Shown one piece after another: positions 29,196 to 39,032 of a DNA stretch of 64,000 nt. The position numbers and the translations under genes are program-made. The notes beneath the pieces were generated by a model, which saw nothing but the letters and a program-made list of their open reading frames with translations, did not search any database and was not told the DNA's origin. The stretch's first letter is position 1; each line of letters opens with the position of its first letter. This DNA is from Variovorax boronicumulans (lineage in GTDB: Bacteria; Pseudomonadota; Gammaproteobacteria; Burkholderiales; Burkholderiaceae_C): the NCBI RefSeq assembly GCF_007677875.1, contig NZ_VEDO01000012.1:1-64000 (forward strand), read 5' to 3'.

Positions 29196-30155
29196 ATGCA
29201 ACGCAGAACATTCGCCCTGGCCGCCACGCTCATGCTGGCCGCTCCCGCCTTCGCCCAGAACTTCCCGACCAAGCCCATCACCATCGTCGTGCCCGCCTCC
29301 CCGGGCGGCGCCATCGACCTGGCCGCGCGGCTGATCGGCCAGAAGTTCACCGAGGCCTGGGGCCAGCCCGTGGTCATCGAGAACAAGACCGGCGCCACCG
29401 GCGTGATCGGCACCGACTTCGTGGCCAAGAGTGCGCCCGACGGCCATGTGCTGGCCCTGGTGGCCAGCAGCCATGCCATCAACCCCAGCATGTTCAAGAA
29501 GCTGCCGTTCGACACGGTCAAGAGCTTCGAGCCCGTGGTGCAGACGCACACCGTGCCGCTGGTGCTGGTGGTGGCGCCCGATGCGCCGTTCAAGACCATG
29601 CAGGACGTGATCGCCTTCGGCAAGAAGAACCCGGGGCAGCTCAGCTTCGCGTCCAGCGGCAACGGCGGTGCGCCGCACTTCTCGGGCGAACTGTTCCAGA
29701 GCATGGCCGGCCTGCAGATGCAGCACATTCCCTACAAGGGCAGCACGCTGGCGCACCCGGACCTCATGAGCGGCCGCGTCTCCATCATGTTCGACACGCT
29801 GGCCGCGACCAGTGCGCAGATCAAGGCCGGCAAGCTGCGCGCCCTGGCCGTCACCACGCCCAAGCGCCTGCCGGCCTTTCCCGACGTGCCGACGGTGGCC
29901 GAAGCCGGCCTGCCCGGCTATGAGACCAGCACCTGGGGTGGCCTGCTGGCCCCGGCCGGCACACCCAAGGCCACCGTGCAGAAACTTGCGCTGGAGACCA
30001 CGCGCATCCTCGCCCTGCCCGACGTGCGCGAACGCATGCTGGCGGCCGGCGTGGAGCCGGTGGGCGGCACGCCCGAACAGTTCGCGGCCTTCATCGGCAG
30101 CGAGATGGTCAAGTGGGGCAAGGTGGCCAAGGCGGCGGGCATCGAGCCGGAATAG
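29196..30155 (+). CDS. Bug-family (TctC) extracytoplasmic solute receptor
   Basis: Periplasmic receptor of 319 residues, last gene of the GntR-linked cluster, 16 bases after the RraA-like gene. A cleavable signal (APAFAQ) is followed by ITIVVPASPGGAID, VVIENKTGATG, SAPDGHVLAL, HIPYKGSTLAHPDL and KWGKVAKAAGIEPE. GAGGAGAC precedes the ATG. Together with the receptor at 25606 it makes two different receptors for one pathway; they are diverged, so this is not a recent duplication. Confidence 0.93.
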   Translation: MQRRTFALAATLMLAAPAFAQNFPTKPITIVVPASPGGAIDLAARLIGQKFTEAWGQPVVIENKTGATGVIGTDFVAKSAPDGHVLALVASSHAINPSMFKKLPFDTVKSFEPVVQTHTVPLVLVVAPDAPFKTMQDVIAFGKKNPGQLSFASSGNGGAPHFSGELFQSMAGLQMQHIPYKGSTLAHPDLMSGRVSIMFDTLAATSAQIKAGKLRALAVTTPKRLPAFPDVPTVAEAGLPGYETSTWGGLLAPAGTPKATVQKLALETTRILALPDVRERMLAAGVEPVGGTPEQFAAFIGSEMVKWGKVAKAAGIEPE

Positions 30156-30630
30156 CGCGCACCCGGCGCCAGCGTGGTGCCGTGGCACCAGACCGGCGCA
30201 GGCTCAATGCCGGGCCAGGCTGCAACGGCACCGGTACAAATGGGTGCAGAGCACATCCCAGCGCTCGGCGATCACCTGCTGGGCCGCGCCGCCGGAGCGA
30301 GCACCCAGGAGACGTTCCACCGGCGTTTCGGCACGCAGCGCCTGTCCGGACCTGGGACGCTCGTCGCCCCAGGTGCGCGACACGGACCGAGACCGGCCTG
30401 TTCTCATCGCGGCACCTCCGTTTGGAAGACACCGCCTGCGCATGCAAGAGCGATGCCTGCCAGCCGTCTTCGTCGGCCTGAACTGGCGCACGCCACGGGC
30501 TTCGGTGACGACCGGCGGCCCCGCCGAGGTGCAGGCCGAGATCACGCGCGCCTTGCAGGCCGCGGTGGCGGGGCGCGCGGCCGACGGCGTCGCGCTGGAG
30601 TGCTGAAGCCGCGCGCCGCGACTGGCCGGC
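30156..30630. other. 475-base region without a recognisable gene
   Basis: Open frames cross this stretch on both strands, but none resembles a known family or has a supported start. Composition is slightly less regular than in the flanking genes. It could hold remnants of a decayed gene at the junction between the catabolic cluster and the first metH half; nothing firm is visible. Confidence 0.5.
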
Positions 30631-31680
<1,050 letters not shown>

Positions 31681-31740
31681 GGTGGGGCGATTGTAGAAAG
31701 CGCGTTGTTGCACTGCAGCGCGCTAGCATCGCACCCCTGC

Positions 31741-34700
31741 ATGCCCGGCGCCTTTCCCTCATCCCCCCTCCAACCCGGCCTCATGGTCCTGCACGGCAAC
31801 CGGCCGGAAGACCTGCGCCAGCTGCTCGTGGCCTGGCTGCGCCGCCACCCGCTGGCGCCGCTGGAGAACGAGGTCGTGCTCGTGCAGAGCAACGGCATCG
31901 CGCAGTGGCTCAAGCTCGCGCTGGCGGCCGACGCCGACGACCCGTCTGGCGGCGGCCTGGGCATCACGGCCGCCACGCAGCTGCAGCTGCCCGCGCAATT
32001 CCTGTGGCGCGCCTACCGTGCCGTGCTGGGCCCGGGCACCGTGCCCGAGCGCTCGCCGCTGGACGAGGCCCCGCTGACCTGGCGCCTCATGCGCCTGCTG
32101 CCCGCCCTGCTGGACCAGGACGGCTTCGCCCCGCTGGCCCGCTTCCTGGCCGACGACGCCGACCTGCGCAAGCGCCACCAGCTGGCCCAGCGCCTGGCCG
32201 ACCTGTTTGACCAGTACCAGGTCTACCGTGCCGACTGGCTGTACGACTGGGCCGACGGCCGCGACGTGGTGCGCAACCTGCGCCGCGGCGAACACGCCCT
32301 GCCCGCCGACCAGCGCTGGCAGGCCCTGCTCTGGCGCGCGCTGGTCGCCGACGCCGGCGCCGCCGGCCAGGCCGGCAGCCGCGCCGGAGTGCACCAGCGC
32401 TTCATCGCGGCATTGCAGGCGCACAGCGGCCCGGCACCGGCCGGCCTGCCGCGCCGCGTGGTGGTGTTCGGCATCTCCGCCCTGCCGGCGCAGACGCTGC
32501 AGGCGCTGGCCGCGATCGCGGGCGTGGCCCAGGTCATGCTGTTCGTGCACAACCCCTGTCGCCACCACTGGACCGACATCGTGGCCGACCAGGACCTGCT
32601 GCGCGGCCCGTACCGGCGCCAGGCCCGGCGCGCCGGCATGCCGGCCCAGCTCGACGAGGCCGCCCTGCACCAGCATGCCCACCCGCTGCTGGCGGCCTGG
32701 GGCAAGCAGGGCCGCGACTACCTGCACCTGATCGACAGCTTCGACCAGCCCGACCAGTACCGCGCGGCCTGGAGCGGCATCGGCAGCGGCCGCATCGACC
32801 TGTTCAGCGAAGACGCCGCCCCCGCCGGCCTGCTACAGCAGCTGCAGGACGACATCCTGGACCTGCGCCCGCTGGCCGAGACGCGCGCGCGCTGGCCCGC
32901 CGTCGACACCGCACAGGACCGATCGCTGCGCTTTCACAGCACGCACTCGGCCCAGCGCGAGGTCGAGGTGCTGCACGATCAGCTGCTCGCCCGCTTCGAC
33001 GCCGACCCCACGCTGCAGCCGCGCGACGTGATCGTGATGCTGCCCGACGTGGACGCCTACGCGCCGCACATCGAGGCCGTCTTCGGCCGGCTGCCGCACG
33101 GCGATGCACGCCACATCCCCTACACCGTGGCCGACCAGGGCCGGCGCGGCCAGGAGCCGCTGCTGGTGGCGCTGGAGCTGCTGCTGCAGCTGCCCGACAG
33201 CCGCTTCGCGGCCAGCGACGTGCTGGACCTGCTGGAGGTGGGCGCACTGCGCGCGCGCTTCGGCCTGGACGACGACGCCCTGCCCCAGCTCAAGCGTTGG
33301 ATCGCCGGCGCGGGCGTGCGCTGGGGCCTGGACGCCGCCCAGCGCGCGCAGCACGCCCTGGGCGCTGCCGGCGAAGTCAACAGCTGGCGCTTCGGCCTGC
33401 AGCGCATGCTGCTGGGCTTCGCGGTCGGCGAGGGCGAGCCCTTCGAGGGCATCGCGCCTTTTGACGAGATCGGCGGGCTCGACGCCGCCGCGCTGGGGCC
33501 TTTGGCCGCGCTGCTGCGCGCGCTCGGCGAGACGCTGGCCACCCTGACCGAACCGGCCCCGCCGCTGCAGTGGGCCGAACGCCTGCGCGCATTGCTGCAG
33601 GGCTTCTTCGCGCCCGTGGATGCGCGCGAGCAGCTGCGCGTGCAGCAGCTGCTGCAGGGCCTGGACCAGTGGCTGGACGAATGTGCGGACGCCGATTTCG
33701 ATCAGCCACTGCCGCTGGCCGTGGTGCGCGAACGCTGGCTGGCCGTGCTCGAACAGCAGGGCCTGCAGCAGCGCTTCATGACGGGCGGCGTGAGCTTCTG
33801 CACGCTGATGCCCATGCGCGCGATCCCGTTCCGCGTGGTCTGCCTGCTGGGCATGAACGATGGCGATTTCCCGCGCCCCATGGTGCGTGCCGACTTCGAC
33901 CTCATGCAGGGCGACTGGCGGCCCGGCGACCGCTCGCGCCGCGACGACGACCGCTACCTGCTGCTCGAAGCCCTGCTGTCGGCGCGCGAGCAGCTCTACA
34001 TCAGCTGGGTCGGCCGCAACGTGCGCGACCACAGCGCACGCGCGCCCAGCGTGCTGATCGGCCAGCTGCGCGACCATCTCGCGGCCGGCTGGCAAACCAC
34101 CGGCGGCGCCGACCTGCTCCAGGCCCTGACCACCGAGCATCCGCTGCAGCCCTTCAGCACGCGCTACTTCGCGCTCGACGCACCGGCTGCGCCGGCCATC
34201 GACGGGCTCTACAGCTACGGCCGCGAATGGCAGGCCGCCCATGCCGAGACCACTACCGCGCGCGGCGCGGGCACAGCGCTGCTGCCCTGGCAGCCCGAGA
34301 ACGCCCAGCCGCTGCGGCCGCTGGCGGACTTCCTGGCCCAGCCCGTGGAGGCCTTCTTCCGCCAGCGCCTGCAGACCGGCATGGCGCTGTATGCCGAGGA
34401 CACGCAGGACGACGAGGCCTTCGGGCTGGACAGCCTGCAGCAATGGACGCTCGAGCGCGACCTGCGCGCCGCGCTGCAGCCCTGGTGCGACGCCCAGCCC
34501 AGCCCCGCCGCCGCACGCGCGGGCCTGGCCGAGGCGCTGGCCGAGCAGACTGCCACGCTCGCCCGCGCCGGCCAGCTGCCGCTGCAGGCCTTCGGCCCCA
34601 TCGCAGAAGGCGCGCTGGCCCAACCACTTCTGCGCACGCTGGGCCATTACCTCGATGGGCTCGAAGGCTGGCCGGCATTGGAAGACCAGCGCCACACGCT

Positions 34701-35280
34701 GCGCTGGACCGATCCGGCCACCAGCATCGCCTTCGACGACACGCTGCCACAGCGCCGCCTGCCGGCCGACGCGGAGCAGCTGCCGGCCTGCCTGGTGCTG
34801 GCCAACGGCCGGCTGCACAAGGGCCCCACGCTGGCCTGGCACCACATCGTGCGGCACTGGCCCCAGCACCTCGCGCTGCAGATCGCGGCCGGCCCCACCC
34901 TGACGCTGCTGGCCAGCGAATCGGGGCTGCTGCGGCTGCCCGCACTCGAGGCCGACGAGGCGGCGGCCTCGCTGTCCGCGCTCGTGCGGGGCTGGGCCGC
35001 GGGCCTGGCCGAACCGCTGCCCGTGGCCTGCAAGACCGCGTTCGCGGTGCTGGCCGGCGAGCTGCATGCCGCACAGGCGCTCTACGAGGGCGGGCAGCAC
35101 GCCAGCGGGGAAGGCCAGCGGCCTGCGCTCGCACGCGTGTTTGCCGATTTCGCCACGCTGCAGGCGGCGCGGACGGCCGACGGCCGCGGCCTGCGCGACT
35201 GGAGCGAGGATTTGTATGGGCCGCTGTGGCGCGCGCTGGGTGGGGTGCACCGGGGCCAGCCCGCAGGAGACACGGCATGA
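31741..35280 (+). CDS. recC: Exodeoxyribonuclease V gamma subunit RecC
   Basis: RecC subunit of the RecBCD helicase-nuclease, 1179 residues (E. coli 1122). The start region MVLHGNRPEDLRQLL...VLVQSNGIAQWLKL is typical of RecC. Later landmarks include GVSFCTLMPMRAIPFRVVCLLGMNDGDFPR, the inactivated helicase/nuclease core that reads Chi. An in-frame ATG at 31783 is an alternative start, closer to where RecC normally begins. Its stop overlaps the recB start (ATGA). It is divergent from metH with 60 bases between the starts. Confidence 0.96.
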   Translation: MPGAFPSSPLQPGLMVLHGNRPEDLRQLLVAWLRRHPLAPLENEVVLVQSNGIAQWLKLALAADADDPSGGGLGITAATQLQLPAQFLWRAYRAVLGPGTVPERSPLDEAPLTWRLMRLLPALLDQDGFAPLARFLADDADLRKRHQLAQRLADLFDQYQVYRADWLYDWADGRDVVRNLRRGEHALPADQRWQALLWRALVADAGAAGQAGSRAGVHQRFIAALQAHSGPAPAGLPRRVVVFGISALPAQTLQALAAIAGVAQVMLFVHNPCRHHWTDIVADQDLLRGPYRRQARRAGMPAQLDEAALHQHAHPLLAAWGKQGRDYLHLIDSFDQPDQYRAAWSGIGSGRIDLFSEDAAPAGLLQQLQDDILDLRPLAETRARWPAVDTAQDRSLRFHSTHSAQREVEVLHDQLLARFDADPTLQPRDVIVMLPDVDAYAPHIEAVFGRLPHGDARHIPYTVADQGRRGQEPLLVALELLLQLPDSRFAASDVLDLLEVGALRARFGLDDDALPQLKRWIAGAGVRWGLDAAQRAQHALGAAGEVNSWRFGLQRMLLGFAVGEGEPFEGIAPFDEIGGLDAAALGPLAALLRALGETLATLTEPAPPLQWAERLRALLQGFFAPVDAREQLRVQQLLQGLDQWLDECADADFDQPLPLAVVRERWLAVLEQQGLQQRFMTGGVSFCTLMPMRAIPFRVVCLLGMNDGDFPRPMVRADFDLMQGDWRPGDRSRRDDDRYLLLEALLSAREQLYISWVGRNVRDHSARAPSVLIGQLRDHLAAGWQTTGGADLLQALTTEHPLQPFSTRYFALDAPAAPAIDGLYSYGREWQAAHAETTTARGAGTALLPWQPENAQPLRPLADFLAQPVEAFFRQRLQTGMALYAEDTQDDEAFGLDSLQQWTLERDLRAALQPWCDAQPSPAAARAGLAEALAEQTATLARAGQLPLQAFGPIAEGALAQPLLRTLGHYLDGLEGWPALEDQRHTLRWTDPATSIAFDDTLPQRRLPADAEQLPACLVLANGRLHKGPTLAWHHIVRHWPQHLALQIAAGPTLTLLASESGLLRLPALEADEAAASLSALVRGWAAGLAEPLPVACKTAFAVLAGELHAAQALYEGGQHASGEGQRPALARVFADFATLQAARTADGRGLRDWSEDLYGPLWRALGGVHRGQPAGDTA

Positions 35281-38200
35281 GCGTCGTGCAAGCGCTCGAC
35301 CCGCTGCGCTTCCCGCTGCACGGCCAGCGCCTGATCGAGGCCAGCGCCGGCACGGGCAAGACTTACACGATCGCATTGCTGTACCTGCGGCTGGTGCTGG
35401 GCCATGGCGCGGACGGCGCGGCCTTCGCGCGCGCGCTGACGCCGCCCGAGATCCTGGTCGTGACCTTCACCGAGGCCGCCACGCAGGAACTGCGCGAGCG
35501 CATCCGCGCGCGGCTGGACGAAGCCGCACGCGTGTTCGCTGGCGAAGCCGAGGCCGCACCCGGCGACGTGCTGGATGCGCTGCGCGCCGACTTCCCGCCC
35601 GCGCAGTGGCCGGCCTGCGCGCACCGCCTGCGCGTGGCCGCGCAATGGATGGACGAGGCCGCCGTCGCCACCATCCACGGCTGGGCCTGGCGCATGCTGC
35701 GCGAGCACGCCTTCGACAGCGGCACCCTGTTCCGCCAGACCTTGCAGACCGACCTGGCCGAACTGCAGCAGCGCGTGCTGCACGACCATTGGCGCCGGCA
35801 CTACTATCCTCTCGCGGCGCCGGCCGCGCAGATGCTGTTGCAGTGCTTCGCCCATCCCGAGGCACTGTGGAAGGCCGTGGAGCCGCTGCTGCGCCGCGAG
35901 GACGCGCTGCTGCAACTGCAGGGCAGCGCATTGCCCGAAGCCGACGATGCCTTGGCCGCGCTGCATGCCGCGGGCGCCGCACGCCAGCGGGCCGATGCGC
36001 TGGAACAGGCGGCGCGCGCCGCCTGGGCCGCCGCGCGCGAGGACCTCGAACGACTGTGGCACGCCGCCCGCCCGCACCTGAGCGGCACCAGCTACCGCAA
36101 CAAGGACGACGAGGCCGTCTTCGCCGCCTGGCTGCAGGCCCTGGCCGAATGGAGCCAGGGCGCACCCGCGCCCAAGAACATCGCGCTGTTCGGCCAGGCC
36201 GGCGCCAAACTCAAGAAGAACCAGCAGCCGCCCGAGCACCCCGCGCTGCACGCCATCGACGCCTGGCTGCAGGCCAGCGAAGGCATTGACATCGACGAAC
36301 TGCGCGCCCGCCTGGCCGCGCAGGCGGCCCATGCGCTGCGCGCGGCCCTGGCCGCCGAGAAGCAGCGCCGGGCCGAACTCGGCTTCGACGACCTGTTGCA
36401 GCAGCTCGACCGCGCGCTGCATGGCGAAGGCGGCGCCGCACTGGCCGCGCGCATCCGCGCACAGTTCCCGCTCGCGCTGATCGACGAGTTCCAGGACACG
36501 GACCCCGTGCAGTACCGCATCTTCCGGCGCATCTACGCCGTGGAGGACTGTGGCCTGGTCATGATCGGCGATCCCAAGCAGGCCATCTACGGCTTCCGCG
36601 GTGCCGACATCCGCACCTACCTGCGCGCGCGCCGCGATGTGGGCGATGCCCCAGGAGAGCGCCGGGCCGCCCCAAGCTCTCCTGTCCCCCTCGGGGGGCG
36701 GGACGGGCGAAGCCCGGACGTGGGGGCGATTTACGCGCTGGACACCAACTTCCGCTCCACCGCGGCCGTCGTGCGCGCCGTCAACCATGTGTTCCTGCAC
36801 GCCGAGCAGCAGCCACGTGCGGCCTTCCGCTTCGCGCAGGAGGGCGACAACCCCGTGCCTTTCGTGCCCGTGCAGGCCAAGGGCCGGCCCGAGTGGCTGC
36901 AGATCGACGGTGCGCCGGCGGCCGCGCTGACGCTGTGGTCGCTGGAGCCACCGTACGATGCCGACAAGCCGCGCGTGGGCAGCGCCGAGTACCGCAGCCG
37001 CATGGCCGAGACCAGCGCCAGCGCCGTCGTGCATTGGCTGCGCGGCGCCGACGCGGGCCGCACCGGCTTCGTCCACGGGGACAGTCTGCAGCCGCTGCGC
37101 CCGGCCGACATCGCCGTGCTCGTGCGCAGCGGCAGCGAAGCCGATGCCGTGCGTGCCGCGCTCGCGGCGCGCGGGCTGCGCAGCGTCTACCTGTCCGACC
37201 GCGCCTCGGTCTTCGCCACGCCCGAGGCGCAGGACCTGCTGCACTGGCTGCGCGCCTGCGCTGCACCCGCCGATGAAGCCCTGCTGCGCAGCGCCCTGGC
37301 CACGCGCACCCTGGACATGCCGCTGGCCGAGCTGGCCCGCCTGCGCGAGGACGAACTGGCCTGGGAGGCGCTGGCGCTGCGCTTTCGCGCGCTGCGCGAG
37401 CTGTGGCAGCGCCACGGCGTGCTGCCGATGCTGCACCAGCTGCTGCACGACTTCGGCCTGCCCGCGCGCTGGCTCGCCGAGCCCGGTGGCGAGCGCCGGC
37501 TGACCAACGTGCTGCACCTGGCGGAGTGGCTGCAGCGCCGCGCCGTGGAACTCGATGGGGAGCATGCACTGCTGCGCGCGCTGGCCGAGCGCCTGGCCCA
37601 TCCCGAGGGCGAGGAAGACATCCTGCGTCTGGAGAGCGATGCCGCGCTGATCAAGGTCGTCACCATCCACAAGTCCAAGGGCCTGGAGTACCCGCTGGTG
37701 CTGCTGCCCTTCATCAGTGCCTGGCGCGAGACGAAGAGCGGCAAGCAGGAGACGCTGGGCTTCCACGACACCGCGGCCGACGCGCGCGTGCTCGAATTGG
37801 ACGGTCAGTACACCCAGGCCCGGGCCCTGGCCGAGGAGGAGCGGCTGGCCGAGGATCTGCGCCTGTTGTACGTGGCGCTCACGCGCGCGCGCCACGGGCT
37901 GTGGCTGGGCCTGGCGCCGCTGGCGCCGGGCAATGCCGGCAAGCCCCAGCTGCACCGCAGCGCGTTGGGCCATGTGTTGTCGGGCGGTGCGCCCATCGAC
38001 GACCTGGCCAGCTACCGCGCCCGGTTGCAAGCCCTGGCCGCGGGCTGCGACGACATCGCGCTGGAACCCGCACCCGCGCCCGACGACGCGACCTGGCAGG
38101 CCGCGGCGCCGCCGCCCGTGGGGCCGGCGCGCCAGCCGCAACGCCAGGGCCATGCGCCCTGGTGGATCGCCAGCTACTCGGCGCTCGTGCAGCAGCTCGG

Positions 38201-39032
38201 CGCGACGGACACCGAACCCGAGGACGCGCGCCAGGACCAGGCCCTGGAGGAGGCCGAACCCGCCGACGAGGCCGACAGCCCACGCGCGCCGGCCGGCGGC
38301 AGCTGGCACGCCTTCCCGCGCGGCGCCGAGCCCGGCAGCTTCCTGCACGGCCTGCTGGAATGGTGCGCGCAGCAGGGCTTCGCCCAGGTCGTGGCACAGC
38401 CGCAGGCGCTGCGCGACCTCGTCGCGCGCCGCTGCGCCGTGCGTGGCTGGGAAGCCTGGATCGACCCGCTGTGCGACTGGGTGCCACGCTGGCTGCAGCT
38501 GCCGCTCGCCTTGCCTGGCCACGCCGCCCCCGTGGCGCTGGCCGGCCTGGCCCAGTACCAGACCGAGCTGGAGTTCTGGTTCCCCATCCACCGTGCCGAC
38601 ACGCGCGTCATCGACGCGCTCGTCACGGCCCACACCTTCGACGCCGCGGCGCGCCCGGCCCTGGCCGGCACCAAGCTCGCCGGCATGCTCAAGGGCTTCA
38701 TGGACCTGGTGCTCGAACACGAGGGCCGCTACTGGGTGGCGGACTACAAGTCGAACTGGCTCGGCCCCGACGCGCGCGCCTACGACGTCGCCGCCATGCA
38801 GCAGGCCCTGCTCGCGCACCGCTACGACGTGCAATACCTGCTCTACGTGTTCGCGCTGCACCGGCTGCTGGGCGCGCGGCTGCCCGACTACGACTACGAC
38901 CGCCATGTGGGCGGCGCGCTGTACCTGTTCCTGCGCGGCGCCGAGGCCGACACGCAGGGCGCGTTCGCGACGAAGCCGCCACGTGCGCTGATCGACGCGC
39001 TCGACACCGTGTTCCGCCATGTACCAGCCTGA
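35277..39032 (+). CDS. recB: Exodeoxyribonuclease V beta subunit RecB (with in-frame repeat insertion)
   Basis: RecB helicase-nuclease, 1251 residues (E. coli 1180). Walker A EASAGTGKTYT is at about 22-32, the Walker B LIDEFQDTDP at about 400, and the GDPKQAIYGFRGADI motif just before residue 446. Between this motif and LDTNFRS there is an extra segment (about residues 456-483), encoded by 36642-36725, that E. coli RecB lacks. The nuclease motif GFMDLVLEHEGRYWVADYKSN is intact near the C-terminus. recB overlaps recC by 4 bases and recD by 14. Confidence 0.96.
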   Translation: MSVVQALDPLRFPLHGQRLIEASAGTGKTYTIALLYLRLVLGHGADGAAFARALTPPEILVVTFTEAATQELRERIRARLDEAARVFAGEAEAAPGDVLDALRADFPPAQWPACAHRLRVAAQWMDEAAVATIHGWAWRMLREHAFDSGTLFRQTLQTDLAELQQRVLHDHWRRHYYPLAAPAAQMLLQCFAHPEALWKAVEPLLRREDALLQLQGSALPEADDALAALHAAGAARQRADALEQAARAAWAAAREDLERLWHAARPHLSGTSYRNKDDEAVFAAWLQALAEWSQGAPAPKNIALFGQAGAKLKKNQQPPEHPALHAIDAWLQASEGIDIDELRARLAAQAAHALRAALAAEKQRRAELGFDDLLQQLDRALHGEGGAALAARIRAQFPLALIDEFQDTDPVQYRIFRRIYAVEDCGLVMIGDPKQAIYGFRGADIRTYLRARRDVGDAPGERRAAPSSPVPLGGRDGRSPDVGAIYALDTNFRSTAAVVRAVNHVFLHAEQQPRAAFRFAQEGDNPVPFVPVQAKGRPEWLQIDGAPAAALTLWSLEPPYDADKPRVGSAEYRSRMAETSASAVVHWLRGADAGRTGFVHGDSLQPLRPADIAVLVRSGSEADAVRAALAARGLRSVYLSDRASVFATPEAQDLLHWLRACAAPADEALLRSALATRTLDMPLAELARLREDELAWEALALRFRALRELWQRHGVLPMLHQLLHDFGLPARWLAEPGGERRLTNVLHLAEWLQRRAVELDGEHALLRALAERLAHPEGEEDILRLESDAALIKVVTIHKSKGLEYPLVLLPFISAWRETKSGKQETLGFHDTAADARVLELDGQYTQARALAEEERLAEDLRLLYVALTRARHGLWLGLAPLAPGNAGKPQLHRSALGHVLSGGAPIDDLASYRARLQALAAGCDDIALEPAPAPDDATWQAAAPPPVGPARQPQRQGHAPWWIASYSALVQQLGATDTEPEDARQDQALEEAEPADEADSPRAPAGGSWHAFPRGAEPGSFLHGLLEWCAQQGFAQVVAQPQALRDLVARRCAVRGWEAWIDPLCDWVPRWLQLPLALPGHAAPVALAGLAQYQTELEFWFPIHRADTRVIDALVTAHTFDAAARPALAGTKLAGMLKGFMDLVLEHEGRYWVADYKSNWLGPDARAYDVAAMQQALLAHRYDVQYLLYVFALHRLLGARLPDYDYDRHVGGALYLFLRGAEADTQGAFATKPPRALIDALDTVFRHVPA
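36642..36725 (-). repeat. 84-nt dispersed repeat inserted in frame within recB
   Basis: The block contains CGCCGGGCCGCCCCAAG at 36660-36676, whose exact reverse complement lies at 15644-15660 between glcE and amtB, and a GTCCCCCTCGGGGGGC core. The length is a multiple of three and no stop is introduced. Similar flanks, GTGGGCGAT at 36639-36647 and GTGGGGGCGAT at 36720-36730, may be a target duplication. It encodes a Pro/Gly/Arg-rich loop between helicase motifs of RecB. Confidence 0.75.
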
